NCBI RefSeq assembly: GCF_007970185.1
Contig: NZ_CP042431.1
Coordinates: forward strand, 558,001-622,000
From: Pseudobacter ginsenosidimutans
GTDB taxonomy: Bacteria; Bacteroidota; Bacteroidia; Chitinophagales; Chitinophagaceae
Direction of reading: 5' to 3'
Length of the DNA: 64,000 nt
Positions 43,542 through 52,666 of the stretch are shown here, in pieces. The notes under the pieces were generated by a model. It ran no database searches and was not told the DNA's origin. It worked only from the letters and a program-made list of their open reading frames with translations. The translations under genes and the position numbers were made by a program. Numbering within the stretch: position 1 is the first letter of the stretch; every line of letters begins with the position of its first letter.

Positions 43542-44297
43542 TCAGGCAAAGACTTTCTGTCCTTTGAAGAAGGGCGATTGCCGTCCTCCTCTCAACTCCT
43601 GTACATTAATACGCGCTGATTTGCCAAATCGCCACAGGTAACCACCCGCACTGATCGCATTACCACGGGCCACCTGCAGAATGTTGGAAGCATTGCCATC
43701 TGTAGACCTGGCAGCTTCACGCGCACTCGGATAACTCTGGATCTTTTTTCCCCTGAAATTATATTGGGATACCGGACGCATCCGTTTTTCGCGGGCACGC
43801 TGCAAACGATCCAGGATCTGCCTGCGGCTGAGCTTGTGCAAAGGCGATGGAGAACGCCCCAGCTCCTTGATCCTTTTCTGCTTTTCGCTGAGCGTTGCGA
43901 TACGAAGGTTTTGAGGACTGAGGTTGAAGGAATCATTGTCCTTATAAAAGATCACGATACCCTTGTCTTCAAGATCCATCTCTTTTACAAAACAATTGAA
44001 CACGAGGCGGGCAACCGTATAACGGTAACGGGTACCCTCAACTGTCAAAGTAATGCTGAGATAGGTTTTGAAATCGCCCTTGTATTCATTCCTGTGCTTG
44101 TGCACATAAGGCTTCATGATCATCGGACGTTCATGATAGATGATTCCATTGGAGTAAACGGCTTCGTAAGCCATACGTTTAACGCGCCCCTTGTTGGAAA
44201 TTTTGAAGTATCCCTCTAAACCGGGAATGTCTTTCCAGCGCTCTCCTTCAATGTTACTCAAACTGAGATTTAGGTAAGGTTTGTTTTCTCGTCTCAT
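43542..44297 (-). CDS. NUMOD4/NUMOD1 protein with degenerate HNH core
   Basis: A 251-residue protein. Residues about 13-40 read as a NUMOD4 motif (ERWKDIPGLEGYFKISNKGRVKR). The middle (about 90-145) has the layout of the HNH nuclease that usually follows, but the catalytic NHIDGxxxNN core is replaced by IVIFYKDNDSFNLSPQNLRIAT, so the metal and catalytic His are gone. The C-terminal part (about 180-230) holds a NUMOD1-like DNA-binding helix pair (YPSAREAARSTDGNASNILQVARG). NUMOD/HNH modules come from homing endonucleases. This one looks like a nuclease-dead DNA-binding derivative. ATG 44297 is preferred to a start at 44381. Confidence 0.75.
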   Translation of the reverse strand: MRRENKPYLNLSLSNIEGERWKDIPGLEGYFKISNKGRVKRMAYEAVYSNGIIYHERPMIMKPYVHKHRNEYKGDFKTYLSITLTVEGTRYRYTVARLVFNCFVKEMDLEDKGIVIFYKDNDSFNLSPQNLRIATLSEKQKRIKELGRSPSPLHKLSRRQILDRLQRAREKRMRPVSQYNFRGKKIQSYPSAREAARSTDGNASNILQVARGNAISAGGYLWRFGKSARINVQELRGGRQSPFFKGQKVFA

Positions 44298-44428
44298 TGG
44301 CAAGGTTAATGGAGGATATAACGGAATGCAATATCCGGGAATAAAAATACTATTTCTATTCACTACAAAATTTACCAGCAACGGAAAAAATTATGAAATA
44401 GGTTATTTCACCTATTTATTTGACATAT

Positions 44429-45601
44429 TCATTGCTCCAACATCCATCTATAAACGCCAAGTTCCAATCCTCTCAACTCTGCCAAACCTTTCAATCTGCC
44501 AATAGCCGAGTAGCCGGGATATGTTTTCTTATCGAGATCATCGAGCATCTGATGACCGTGGTCAGGCCGCATTGGGAGCCGCTTTCCACGTTTCTTTTGT
44601 ATCTGCAGGATTTCTTTTACCACCAGGAACATATCTGTATCACCACCTAAATGAGTGGCTTCATAGAAATTCCCGTAAGCATCCTTTGCGGTATTCCGCA
44701 AGTGAAGGAAGTGAATATGCTCACTGAATCTCCGCAGGATGGAGAGCAGGTTGTTATCAGGTCTTACACCCAATGAACCTGTACAATAACATAAACCATT
44801 ATTGGCAGCAGGCGCTGCAGCAATGATCGCAGCAATATCCTCTTCCGTGCTCACGATGCGTGGAAGCCCCAGTACGGGATAGGGAGGATCGTCAGGATGG
44901 ATGGCCATTTGAATGTCCAGTTCCTGCGCAACAGGGATCACCTGTTGAAGAAAGAAGAAAAGATGCTGACGCAAACGGTCAGCATCGATATGTTTATAAG
45001 TTTGCAATGCTTTCAATACCTGTTGAGGAGTAAAAGCTTCGTCGCTGCCTGGCAGTCCCAGCAAGGCATTGGCGAAAAGCGTCTGCTTCTCCGTTTCTCT
45101 CATTTGTTCAAAGCGTTCTTTCGCCTGACGGACCTCTTCCCTGGTATAATCTTTCTCTGCTCCCGGTCTTTGCAGGAGGAAAAGATCAAAAGCGATGAAG
45201 GCCAGCTTTTCAAAATATAATGCACGTGCGCCATCCGGCAGTTTCCAGCTCACATCAGTTCTTATCCAGTCCAGCACCGGCATGAAATTGTACGTGACCA
45301 CTTTGATGCCGCAGGCCGCCAGGTTACGAAGGCTCTGACAATAGTTCTGTATATGCCACTGGTAGTCGCCGGTCTGTGTTTTGATGGCTTCGCTCACAGG
45401 AAGGCTTTCCACCACCGTCCAGCTCATGCCCTCCGATTCGATGATAAATTTGCGGATATTGATCTCCGTTACAGACCAGACATGGCCAGGCGGGATATGG
45501 TGCAGGGCAGTTACCACACCATCACAACCCGCCTGACGGATATCAGACAGTTTAACAGGGTCATTCGGCCCAAACCATCGCATTGTCTGGTGCATCAACA
45601 T
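44429..45601 (-). CDS. uxuA: Mannonate dehydratase
   Basis: Dehydrates D-mannonate to 2-keto-3-deoxygluconate in glucuronate breakdown. The 390-residue protein shows the UxuA pattern: MRWFGPNDPVKLSDIRQAGCDGVVTALHHIPPG at the start, VESLPVSEAIK, MAIHPDDPPYPVLGLPRIVS (metal ligands), CTGSLGVRPDN, HLRN and MRPDHGHQ. It is the last gene of the xylBA-transporter operon, 12 bases after the symporter. Its presence with xylose genes suggests (methyl)glucuronic acid side chains of xylan are used too; uxaC and uxuB are not in the window. Confidence 0.94.
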   Translation of the reverse strand: MLMHQTMRWFGPNDPVKLSDIRQAGCDGVVTALHHIPPGHVWSVTEINIRKFIIESEGMSWTVVESLPVSEAIKTQTGDYQWHIQNYCQSLRNLAACGIKVVTYNFMPVLDWIRTDVSWKLPDGARALYFEKLAFIAFDLFLLQRPGAEKDYTREEVRQAKERFEQMRETEKQTLFANALLGLPGSDEAFTPQQVLKALQTYKHIDADRLRQHLFFFLQQVIPVAQELDIQMAIHPDDPPYPVLGLPRIVSTEEDIAAIIAAAPAANNGLCYCTGSLGVRPDNNLLSILRRFSEHIHFLHLRNTAKDAYGNFYEATHLGGDTDMFLVVKEILQIQKKRGKRLPMRPDHGHQMLDDLDKKTYPGYSAIGRLKGLAELRGLELGVYRWMLEQ

Positions 45602-45613
45602 AATCTCTCTTCT

Positions 45614-47245
45614 TTATTTTGCTATACCTAACGGTGAGAAGTAAACGAATATTCCAACAATGATCACCACTACTATCAGACTCAGTATCACATCCCATTT
45701 GTTCCAGCTGGCGCGGCTGGCAGCTTTGTCTTCCGCCACGGTAGTGGCAAAAGTAAGTCCGCGGATATGCGCTTCATCGGGTTTGGGTGTGAGCAGGCTC
45801 ACCACTACCATCACCGCAATGCTGAACAGGAAAAGATAGATACAGAAATAAAGGAAATTGATAGTGGCGAAGCTATGCAGCAAACCTCCGGGAGTGAGCT
45901 CTGTCTGGAACATCTGCAGCGTGAGCTTGGCAAGACCAATTATGAAACCTACCACCATGGCGGTATATGCGCCTTTTGCATTTAAGCGTTTGAAGAACAC
46001 GCCCAGCAGAAATACTGCTGCAATTGGCGGAGCCAGGTAAGATTGAACACTTTGCAGGTAATCATACAAGCCGCTGGAGATCCTGCCCATCAGCGGGATC
46101 CAGAGCATACCCAGGATCACTACTACACCTGTAGCAATGCGGCCCACTTTCACCAGTTGCTTCTCGGAAGCTTCGGGGTGCTGCTTCTGATAAATATCCA
46201 TGGTGTACAAGGTGGAACAGGCATTGTAAACAGATGCAAGCGAGCTCATCAGCGCCGCCAGCAGACCACCGGCCAGCAATCCTCTCAATCCAACCGGCAT
46301 GATATGTTTCACCATTGCGGGAAAGGCGGCATTGGTATCATCCAGTTGCAGCTTGCCCTGCGAATGCAATACATAAGCGATCAGGCCGGGAATGAGGAAG
46401 ATGAAGAAAGGCATCAGCTTCAGATAAGCCGCAAAGATGGTACCCCTTCTCGCCTGCTGTTCATTGCGCGCAGCAAGGCATCGTTGTACGATATGCTGAT
46501 CTGTACACCAATACCAGAGGCCTACTATGGGCGAGGCTATCAAGATACCCAGCCAGGGATATTCAGGATCATTCATTGGCGGGAACATATTCAGTTTCTC
46601 TTTCGGTAACGCAGCTATCATGGCATCCCATCCTCCCACTTCTCTCAATCCAAAGATCATGAGCACCAGTGAACCGATGAGCAACACGATGGCCTGAATG
46701 GCTTCTGTATACATCACTGCATGCAAGCCACCGAAGATGGTATACACACCGGTTACCACTACAAGGATGATGGCGCCTGTCCAGAAATCCACGCCCAGGA
46801 ACTGGTTGAACACCAGCGCACCGGCAAAGATGGTCACAGAGGCTTTGGTGATAACATAGCTGAGCAGTTGAATGATACTGAGCAATCGTCTGGATTGTGG
46901 GTTGAACCTTCGTTCCAGGAACTCGGGCATAGTGTATACCATGCTGCGCATGTAAAAAGGAACGAATACCCAGCCGAGGATGAGCACGATATAACTGTGC
47001 AATTCATAGTGCCCCAGCACTGTTCCGGATTTGGCAGCGGAACCGGCAAGGCCTACAATATGCTCGGAGCCTACGTTTGAAGCCAGGATACTGGCGCCGA
47101 TCACGAACCAGCCGAGATTACGGTTGGCGAGAAAATAATCGGAAGCAGACTCCTTGCTCTTACGGATACTCCAGATAGAAATACCCGCAATCACCAGCAG
47201 GTAGATGATCACAAAGATCCAATCGACGAATCCTAAAAATTCCAT
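45614..47245 (-). CDS. Sodium/sugar symporter (SSS family, SGLT-like)
   Basis: A 543-residue membrane protein with about 13-14 hydrophobic segments. It opens VDWIFVIIYLLVIAGISIWSIRKSKESASDYFLANRNLGWFVIGASILASNVGSEHIVGLAGSAA, the SGLT-type start with conserved N-terminal Na+ and sugar site residues. GLRGLLAGGLLAALMSSLASVYNACSTL near the middle is the second SSS signature. It probably imports xylose, given xylA and xylB directly upstream; the sugar itself is inferred. It is 42 bases after xylA. Confidence 0.92.
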   Translation of the reverse strand: MEFLGFVDWIFVIIYLLVIAGISIWSIRKSKESASDYFLANRNLGWFVIGASILASNVGSEHIVGLAGSAAKSGTVLGHYELHSYIVLILGWVFVPFYMRSMVYTMPEFLERRFNPQSRRLLSIIQLLSYVITKASVTIFAGALVFNQFLGVDFWTGAIILVVVTGVYTIFGGLHAVMYTEAIQAIVLLIGSLVLMIFGLREVGGWDAMIAALPKEKLNMFPPMNDPEYPWLGILIASPIVGLWYWCTDQHIVQRCLAARNEQQARRGTIFAAYLKLMPFFIFLIPGLIAYVLHSQGKLQLDDTNAAFPAMVKHIMPVGLRGLLAGGLLAALMSSLASVYNACSTLYTMDIYQKQHPEASEKQLVKVGRIATGVVVILGMLWIPLMGRISSGLYDYLQSVQSYLAPPIAAVFLLGVFFKRLNAKGAYTAMVVGFIIGLAKLTLQMFQTELTPGGLLHSFATINFLYFCIYLFLFSIAVMVVVSLLTPKPDEAHIRGLTFATTVAEDKAASRASWNKWDVILSLIVVVIIVGIFVYFSPLGIAK

Positions 47246-47287
47246 ATAGCAGTGTTTTGTGGAAAGGGTTTATGTTGATTGTTACTG

Positions 47288-48616
47288 TCAGATGAATCTG
47301 TTGATCAGGTTTTCGAGGTACTCCTGCTTTCCGCTTGTTACGGCAGGCTCACCGTTTGCTGCAGCAAAATTGCGCAGGTCTTCCAGTGTAAGCTTTCCCT
47401 CTTCAAATGCTTTACCCTTTCCGGCATCGAAAGATGCATAACGGCTGGCACGGATCTTTTTGTAATCTGATTTTGTGAGTACCGCTTCGGCAATCAGCAA
47501 TGCGCGCGCGAATGTGTCCATTCCACCGATATGTGCATGGAACAGGTCCTCCGGATCTGTGCTGTTACGACGGATCTTCGCATCGAAATTGATACCTCCT
47601 CCGCCAAATCCGTTGGCCTCCACAATCACCAGCATGGATTCCGCCAGCTCATTGAGGTTATTGGGGAACTGGTCTGTATCCCATCCGTTCTGATAATCAC
47701 CGCGGTTGGCATCGATGGATCCCAGCAAGCCCGCGTCCGCAGCCACTTGCAGCTCATGCTGGAAAGTATGTCCGGCGAGAGTGGCGTGGTTCACCTCGAT
47801 ATTCAATTTGAAATCGTTCATGAGATCGTACTGACGGAGAAAACCGATCACAGTTTCACTGTCATAATCGTACTGATGTTTGCTCGGCTCACATGGTTTG
47901 GGCTCGATGAAGAAAGTTCCTTTGAAACCATTCTTTCTCGCATAGTCTTTGGCGGTATGCAGGAACCTGGCCAGGTGCTCCTTCTCACGTTTCATATCGG
48001 TATTGAGGAGGCTCATATATCCTTCCCTACCGCCCCAGAAAACATAGTTTTGACCACCCAGTTCGATGGTGGCATCCAGCGCAGCTTTCACTTGTGCGCC
48101 ACCGTGAGCCAGCACATGAAAATCCGGATTGGTAGCTGCACCGTTCATATATCTTCTGTTGGAAAAAAGATTGGCTGTACCCCAGAGCAATTGAATGCCG
48201 CTGGCTGCCTGCTTTTCTTTCAGGCAGGCTGTGAGTTTTTGTAATCTTTTTTCATTATCGGCCACATCATTGGTGTAGTCCACTACATCCACATCATGAA
48301 AGCAATAGAAAGGAAGGCCGAGTTTGGTCATGAACTCAAAGGCAGCGTCTGCCTTTTCTTTTGCTTTGGCGATGGGATCAGGGTTGCTGTCCCACGGAAA
48401 GATATGCGTAGGTTCACCAAAGGGGTCGGCGCCGCTGCCGCAGAAGCTGTGCCAGTAGGCGCAGGCAAAGCGCAGCCATTCTTTCATTTTTTTTCCGGCA
48501 ACCGTTTTGTTTTCATCATACCACCGGAATGCCAGTGGGTTATCGGTTTCTGCACCTTCATAACGGATGGTTCCTATTCCGCTGAAATATTCTTTCTTTC
48601 CTTTCACAATATCCAT
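47288..48616 (-). CDS. xylA: Xylose isomerase
   Basis: Converts D-xylose to D-xylulose in the cytoplasm. The 442-residue class II-type enzyme has the catalytic [10 protein letters not shown] (His near 107), [32 protein letters not shown] (metal Glu), [15 protein letters not shown] and [17 protein letters not shown] (metal Asp). It is second in the operon, 30 bases after xylB. Confidence 0.97.
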   Translation of the reverse strand: MDIVKGKKEYFSGIGTIRYEGAETDNPLAFRWYDENKTVAGKKMKEWLRFACAYWHSFCGSGADPFGEPTHIFPWDSNPDPIAKAKEKADAAFEFMTKLGLPFYCFHDVDVVDYTNDVADNEKRLQKLTACLKEKQAASGIQLLWGTANLFSNRRYMNGAATNPDFHVLAHGGAQVKAALDATIELGGQNYVFWGGREGYMSLLNTDMKREKEHLARFLHTAKDYARKNGFKGTFFIEPKPCEPSKHQYDYDSETVIGFLRQYDLMNDFKLNIEVNHATLAGHTFQHELQVAADAGLLGSIDANRGDYQNGWDTDQFPNNLNELAESMLVIVEANGFGGGGINFDAKIRRNSTDPEDLFHAHIGGMDTFARALLIAEAVLTKSDYKKIRASRYASFDAGKGKAFEEGKLTLEDLRNFAAANGEPAVTSGKQEYLENLINRFI

Positions 48617-48646
48617 AGTAATTGATGTTTTAGAATCTGTATATTT

Positions 48647-50155
48647 TTATTGATCGAGTTTTTCCTGTAGTGCTGCTTTCCATCGCTGGTACAATGGTTC
48701 GTAGTGGCTAAGGCCTGATGGACTTGTAATGCTGATGGGCCGGCGTTTTCCGGAAGCGCTTGCGAGATCAGGATAGATACCTGCGCCAATGCCTGCACCA
48801 ATGGCTGCTCCGAAGCTGCCATCGCCTTCATAGAATTCCATTTCAACCTGGTTGGTTTCAACAAATGCATCGGTGAACACTTCACTTAAGAAGAGATTGC
48901 TTTTTCCTGCACGCACCACCGTGGGATGGATGCCATTCTCGCGCATGATGTCCAAACCGTAACGGAAAGCGAATGCGATCCCTTCCTGCACAGCGCGGAT
49001 CGTATGCGCGGCTGTATGTTGATTGAAATCGAGATTGAGCAGATGACCGCCGATAGTGCGGTTGTTGAGCATTCGTTCGGCTCCATTACCGAATGGCAAT
49101 GCGATCAATCCTTCTGCTCCTTCGGGAACGCCTGCCGCTGCATCGTTGAGGGCTGCATAGCTGAGATTGCTACCTGCAATATTCCTGATCCATTTGTTGA
49201 AGATGCCAACGCCGTTGATGCAAAGAAGGATGCCCGTGCGATTGGTATGCACTCCTTCACCGCCCATCTGCTCAGGCAGGTGATGGTTCACATGCGCGAA
49301 AGTGTTGATGCGGCTGGCTTTATCATACGCAAGCTGATCACTCACGCCATAGATCACACCGGAAGTACCTGCAGTAGCAGCCACTTCACCGGGATGCAGC
49401 ACATTCAGCGATAAAGCATTGTTGGGTTGATCGCCGGATTTGTAAGCAACGGGAATGCCTGACCGAAGTCCAAGCCTGTCCGCCACTGCAGCCTTCAGAT
49501 AGCCATGCGGTGCAAATACGGGATGGATCTCCGGGAAAAGACTTTTATCGAAACCAAAATAATTCAGTACTTCTTCAGATAAGGAGTTGGTCTTGAAATC
49601 CCAGAAGATGCCTTCCGAAAGCGCTTCAACTGTAGTATTGATCTCTCCTGTGAGCTTCATGCTCACAAAATCTCCGGGCAGCATCACGTAACGGATCCTG
49701 CTGTAAAGTTCCGGCTCGTGTTGCTTTACCCAGGCGAGTTTGGCGGCAGTGAAATTGCCGGGCGAATTGAGCAGATGTGATAAACAATGTTCTTCTCCGA
49801 TGGCCTGGAAAGCGGCTTCACCAGTTTCGACAGCGCGACTATCGCACCAGATGATGGCATTGCGCAGCACATGCTGATTGGCGTCTACCAGCACCAGTCC
49901 ATGCATTTGGTAAGCGATGCCGATGGCGGCAATATCTTTCGGTTCATAGAGACCGGTAGCATGGCATTTCAGGATGGCCTGTTTGATATTTTCCCACCAT
50001 TGGTCTGGGCTTTGTTCGGCCCAGCCGGGTTGAAGGGAGATGATATCCGCTTCCGTTTCGGGATACTGGGCGGTGGCCAGCAGCCTTTGAGTTACAGCAT
50101 CCACTACAGAAACTTTGATGGAGGAGGTACCGGTATCTATTCCAAGGAGGAGCAT
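48647..50155 (-). CDS. xylB: Xylulokinase
   Basis: FGGY-family kinase that phosphorylates D-xylulose to xylulose 5-phosphate. The 502-residue protein opens with LLGIDTGTSSIKVSVVD and shows the substrate-site block GIAYQMHGLV, VMLPGDFVSMKLTGEINTT and the second-domain ATP stretch ATAGTSGVIYG. ATG 50155 is used; the frame is open to 50263 but those residues lie in the leader. It is the first gene of xylB-xylA-symporter-uxuA. A LacI-type operator and promoter lie about 210-245 bases upstream. Confidence 0.94.
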   Translation of the reverse strand: MLLLGIDTGTSSIKVSVVDAVTQRLLATAQYPETEADIISLQPGWAEQSPDQWWENIKQAILKCHATGLYEPKDIAAIGIAYQMHGLVLVDANQHVLRNAIIWCDSRAVETGEAAFQAIGEEHCLSHLLNSPGNFTAAKLAWVKQHEPELYSRIRYVMLPGDFVSMKLTGEINTTVEALSEGIFWDFKTNSLSEEVLNYFGFDKSLFPEIHPVFAPHGYLKAAVADRLGLRSGIPVAYKSGDQPNNALSLNVLHPGEVAATAGTSGVIYGVSDQLAYDKASRINTFAHVNHHLPEQMGGEGVHTNRTGILLCINGVGIFNKWIRNIAGSNLSYAALNDAAAGVPEGAEGLIALPFGNGAERMLNNRTIGGHLLNLDFNQHTAAHTIRAVQEGIAFAFRYGLDIMRENGIHPTVVRAGKSNLFLSEVFTDAFVETNQVEMEFYEGDGSFGAAIGAGIGAGIYPDLASASGKRRPISITSPSGLSHYEPLYQRWKAALQEKLDQ

Positions 50156-50450
50156 GTTCTTATTGAGTGATTTTAATGGTTCGTAACAGCAAGAGAGCGG
50201 ATAAGCGCGAATGAGGGATGGAACAGATGAAAGGAAGAGCCTGGAACCGGATCCATTCAGCAACAGGTAATATAAAGGAGTTGATCTTCTTCATATAGCA
50301 GCTGGTAGCAAAAGCAGGTTTCCTGGTTTATCTGCAATCGTTCATTTTATGCACCGGAAACGAATATACTATCCTTTTTGATATCGTGCAACCGATTGCA
50401 ATTTTTTTTACAAAAAAACCTTCATTTCTTTGTAAACAGAAAGTCAATTC
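50156..50450. other. xylB / lacI-1 divergent regulatory region
   Basis: It holds one full operator (50387-50400) and a partial half-site (TGCAATCG at 50333-50340). On the minus strand TTG inside the operator and TATATTCG (50361-50368) are 20 bases apart and form a plausible xylB promoter, implying a leader of about 200 bases. No reading frame is convincing. Confidence 0.55.
50387..50400. promoter_or_regulatory. LacI-type operator, copy 1
   Basis: TGCAACCGATTGCA, a near-palindrome with a central CG, typical for LacI-family regulators. It lies 50 bases before lacI-1 and overlaps the -33 position of the inferred xylB promoter on the other strand. Confidence 0.75.
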
Positions 50451-51491
50451 ATGCCGGATCAGAAAGAGGTTACCATATACGACATTGCCAGATACCTGAA
50501 TTTGTCAGCCACCACGGTCAGCAGAGGACTTAAAGATCATCCCACCATCAATAAGCAAACCCGCAAAAAGATCGCAGAAGCTGCGCAGCTATTGGGTTAT
50601 AGGTCAAACACCTTTGCCAGCAGCCTTCGCAGCAAACGCAGCAATACCATCGGCGTGATTGTACCCAGGCTGAATTCCCAGTTCATGAGCGGTGTATTGG
50701 CTGCCATGGAAGACACGGCCAGCAGGGAGGGCTACAACCTCCTGATCACCCAGAGCCTTGAAAAAGAGGATAAAGAGAAAATGAATGCCAATACCATGTT
50801 CAACAAGCGCGTGGACGGGCTCCTGATCTCACTGGCCTACGACACCAAAAGCATCGGTCACCTGCAACCCTTTCTCGACAAGAAGATCCCCGTGGTTTTC
50901 TTCGATCGTACCTGGGACCAGTCTCAATGCACCAGTGTGATGATCGACAATTACAAGGCCGCCTACGAAGCCACCAAACACTTGCTGGATCAGGGTCGCA
51001 GGCGGATCCTGCACCTGGGTGGCAGCAAAGAGCGGAACGTATATGCCGATCGTCTCCGTGGTTACAGGCACGCTCTGAGGGACTCAGGAATAGCGTACGA
51101 CGAAAAGCTGGTACGCATCAGTCAGCTCCTGGAAAGTTCCGGTACCGAGGCCGCGGCCTGGATCCTGAAACAGAAACCCGCACAGCGCCCCGATGCCGTT
51201 TTCGGCGCCAGTGATACCGTGGCGGCCCATTGCATGCTGGCTTTGCTGGAAGCAGGAATCCGCATTCCGGACGATATCGCCATTGCAGGATTCAACAATG
51301 ATCCCATCAGCCGCATCGTTTCCCCTGCCCTCACAACGGTGGACTATCCCGGCTATCACCTCGGAGATACAGCCATGAAGAGCCTTCTGGAACAACTGAA
51401 CGGCCTTCCGGGCGCAGGCAATACCAATTCCATTATTCTGAAATCTGAACTCATCATTCGCGCTTCTTCACAAAAAAAGACATCTTTGTAA
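50451..51491 (+). CDS. LacI-family transcriptional regulator 1
   Basis: A 346-residue repressor. The N-terminal HTH (VTIYDIARYLNLSATTVSRGLKDHPTINKQTRKKI, about 6-40) has the hinge region LRSKRSNTIGVIVP at about 60-74. A sugar-binding periplasmic-protein-like domain follows (LNSQFMSGVLAAMEDTASREGYNLLI, VDGLLISLAY, IAIAGFNNDPISRIVSPALTTVDYPGYHLG). It is a paralogue of the next gene, 41 bases away, with a nearly identical HTH. It probably senses a xylan-derived sugar and binds the TGCAA-type operators. Confidence 0.93.
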   Translation: MPDQKEVTIYDIARYLNLSATTVSRGLKDHPTINKQTRKKIAEAAQLLGYRSNTFASSLRSKRSNTIGVIVPRLNSQFMSGVLAAMEDTASREGYNLLITQSLEKEDKEKMNANTMFNKRVDGLLISLAYDTKSIGHLQPFLDKKIPVVFFDRTWDQSQCTSVMIDNYKAAYEATKHLLDQGRRRILHLGGSKERNVYADRLRGYRHALRDSGIAYDEKLVRISQLLESSGTEAAAWILKQKPAQRPDAVFGASDTVAAHCMLALLEAGIRIPDDIAIAGFNNDPISRIVSPALTTVDYPGYHLGDTAMKSLLEQLNGLPGAGNTNSIILKSELIIRASSQKKTSL

Positions 51492-51516
51492 CCTGTATTT
51501 TTTTGATTCAATTGAA

Positions 51517-51530
51517 TGCAACCGATTGCA
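51517..51530. promoter_or_regulatory. LacI-type operator, copy 2
   Basis: TGCAACCGATTGCA, identical to copy 1, ends two bases before the ATG of lacI-2. A protein bound here would block initiation or elongation, consistent with autoregulation. A T-rich -7-like stretch lies upstream at about 51497-51504. Confidence 0.75.
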
Positions 51531-51532
51531 AT

Positions 51533-52561
51533 ATGAAAGAGAAAAAGGACGTCACAATCTATGATATAGCCCAGAAACTGGACCTTTCATCCGCCACTGT
51601 CAGCCGCGCGCTGAAGGACCATCCCGCTATCAACAAGAATACCCGGAAGAAGATCCAGCAGACAGCCCGTGAAATGGGTTATCGCGCCAATACTTTCGCC
51701 AGCAACCTGCGTAAGCAAAAGACCAACACCATCGGCGTAATGGTGCATGAGCTTAATTCAAACTTCATCACTTCCGTACTCGCAGGCATCGAACAGGTGA
51801 CCACAGAAGCCGGATACGATCTGCTCATTGCCCACTCATCCGAAAGCTTCGCCAAAGAAGCAGCCAACGCCATGAACTTCTTCCACAAACGCGTGGACGG
51901 ACTTATCGCTTCACTTTCCTTCGACACCGAAGGATTGGACCACTTCAAACCTTTTGAAGAAAAGAATATTCCGGTCGTCTTTTTCGACCGCGTGGAAGAG
52001 AACAGTGAAAGCACAAAAGTGATCATCGACAATTACAAATGCGGATACCAGGCCACTGAGCACCTTATCTCACAGGGTTGTAAAAATATCGTGATGGTAA
52101 CCGCTAATCTCAAAAGGAACGTGTATGCACAGCGGCATAAAGGATATGCAGATGCCCTTAAGGATAATGGCATCACTTATAAAAAAGAACATGTGCTGAT
52201 CAAGGACCTCAGTGAACAGTGTGGTGTGGAAGCAGCTTTACAGATACTCAAGATGAAACCCAGGCCGGACGGAGTTTTCATCACCAATGATTTTTCCGCC
52301 GCCGTCTGCATGCAAACGCTGAAAGAAAATGGCGTACGCATCCCGCAGGACATTGCCATCGTAGGATTCAACAATGACGCAATCAGCAAGATCGTTGAGC
52401 CCAGGCTCACCACCATCCATTATCCCGGCATCGATATGGGAGAGATCGCTGCACGCAATCTCATCAATCACCTGGAAGGATTATCGGATATCAGGCATAC
52501 ACAAACGATTGTGGTGAGATCGGAACTGATCATACGCCAATCATCCCTGCGGAAATCATGA
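51533..52561 (+). CDS. LacI-family transcriptional regulator 2
   Basis: A 342-residue paralogue of the upstream gene. The HTH reads VTIYDIAQKLDLSSATVSRALKDHPAINKNTRKKI, then LRKQKTNTIGVMVH, and an effector domain with VDGLIASLSFDTEGLDHFKPFEEKNIPVVFFDRV and IAIVGFNNDAISKIVEPRLTTIHYPGIDMG. ATG 51533 is used; the frame extends upstream only with a non-ATG start inside the operator. The recognition helix is close to that of lacI-1, so both may bind the same operators, perhaps with different ligands. Confidence 0.93.
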   Translation: MKEKKDVTIYDIAQKLDLSSATVSRALKDHPAINKNTRKKIQQTAREMGYRANTFASNLRKQKTNTIGVMVHELNSNFITSVLAGIEQVTTEAGYDLLIAHSSESFAKEAANAMNFFHKRVDGLIASLSFDTEGLDHFKPFEEKNIPVVFFDRVEENSESTKVIIDNYKCGYQATEHLISQGCKNIVMVTANLKRNVYAQRHKGYADALKDNGITYKKEHVLIKDLSEQCGVEAALQILKMKPRPDGVFITNDFSAAVCMQTLKENGVRIPQDIAIVGFNNDAISKIVEPRLTTIHYPGIDMGEIAARNLINHLEGLSDIRHTQTIVVRSELIIRQSSLRKS

Positions 52562-52666
52562 TGCGAAACGGCGCCCATTCCAACGCAGCTCATTCCTGAT
52601 TCTCTAACAGCATTATCTATCCGAAAAACGCACAAACACAGCAGTATTTATTCAACAGGAGAAAAA

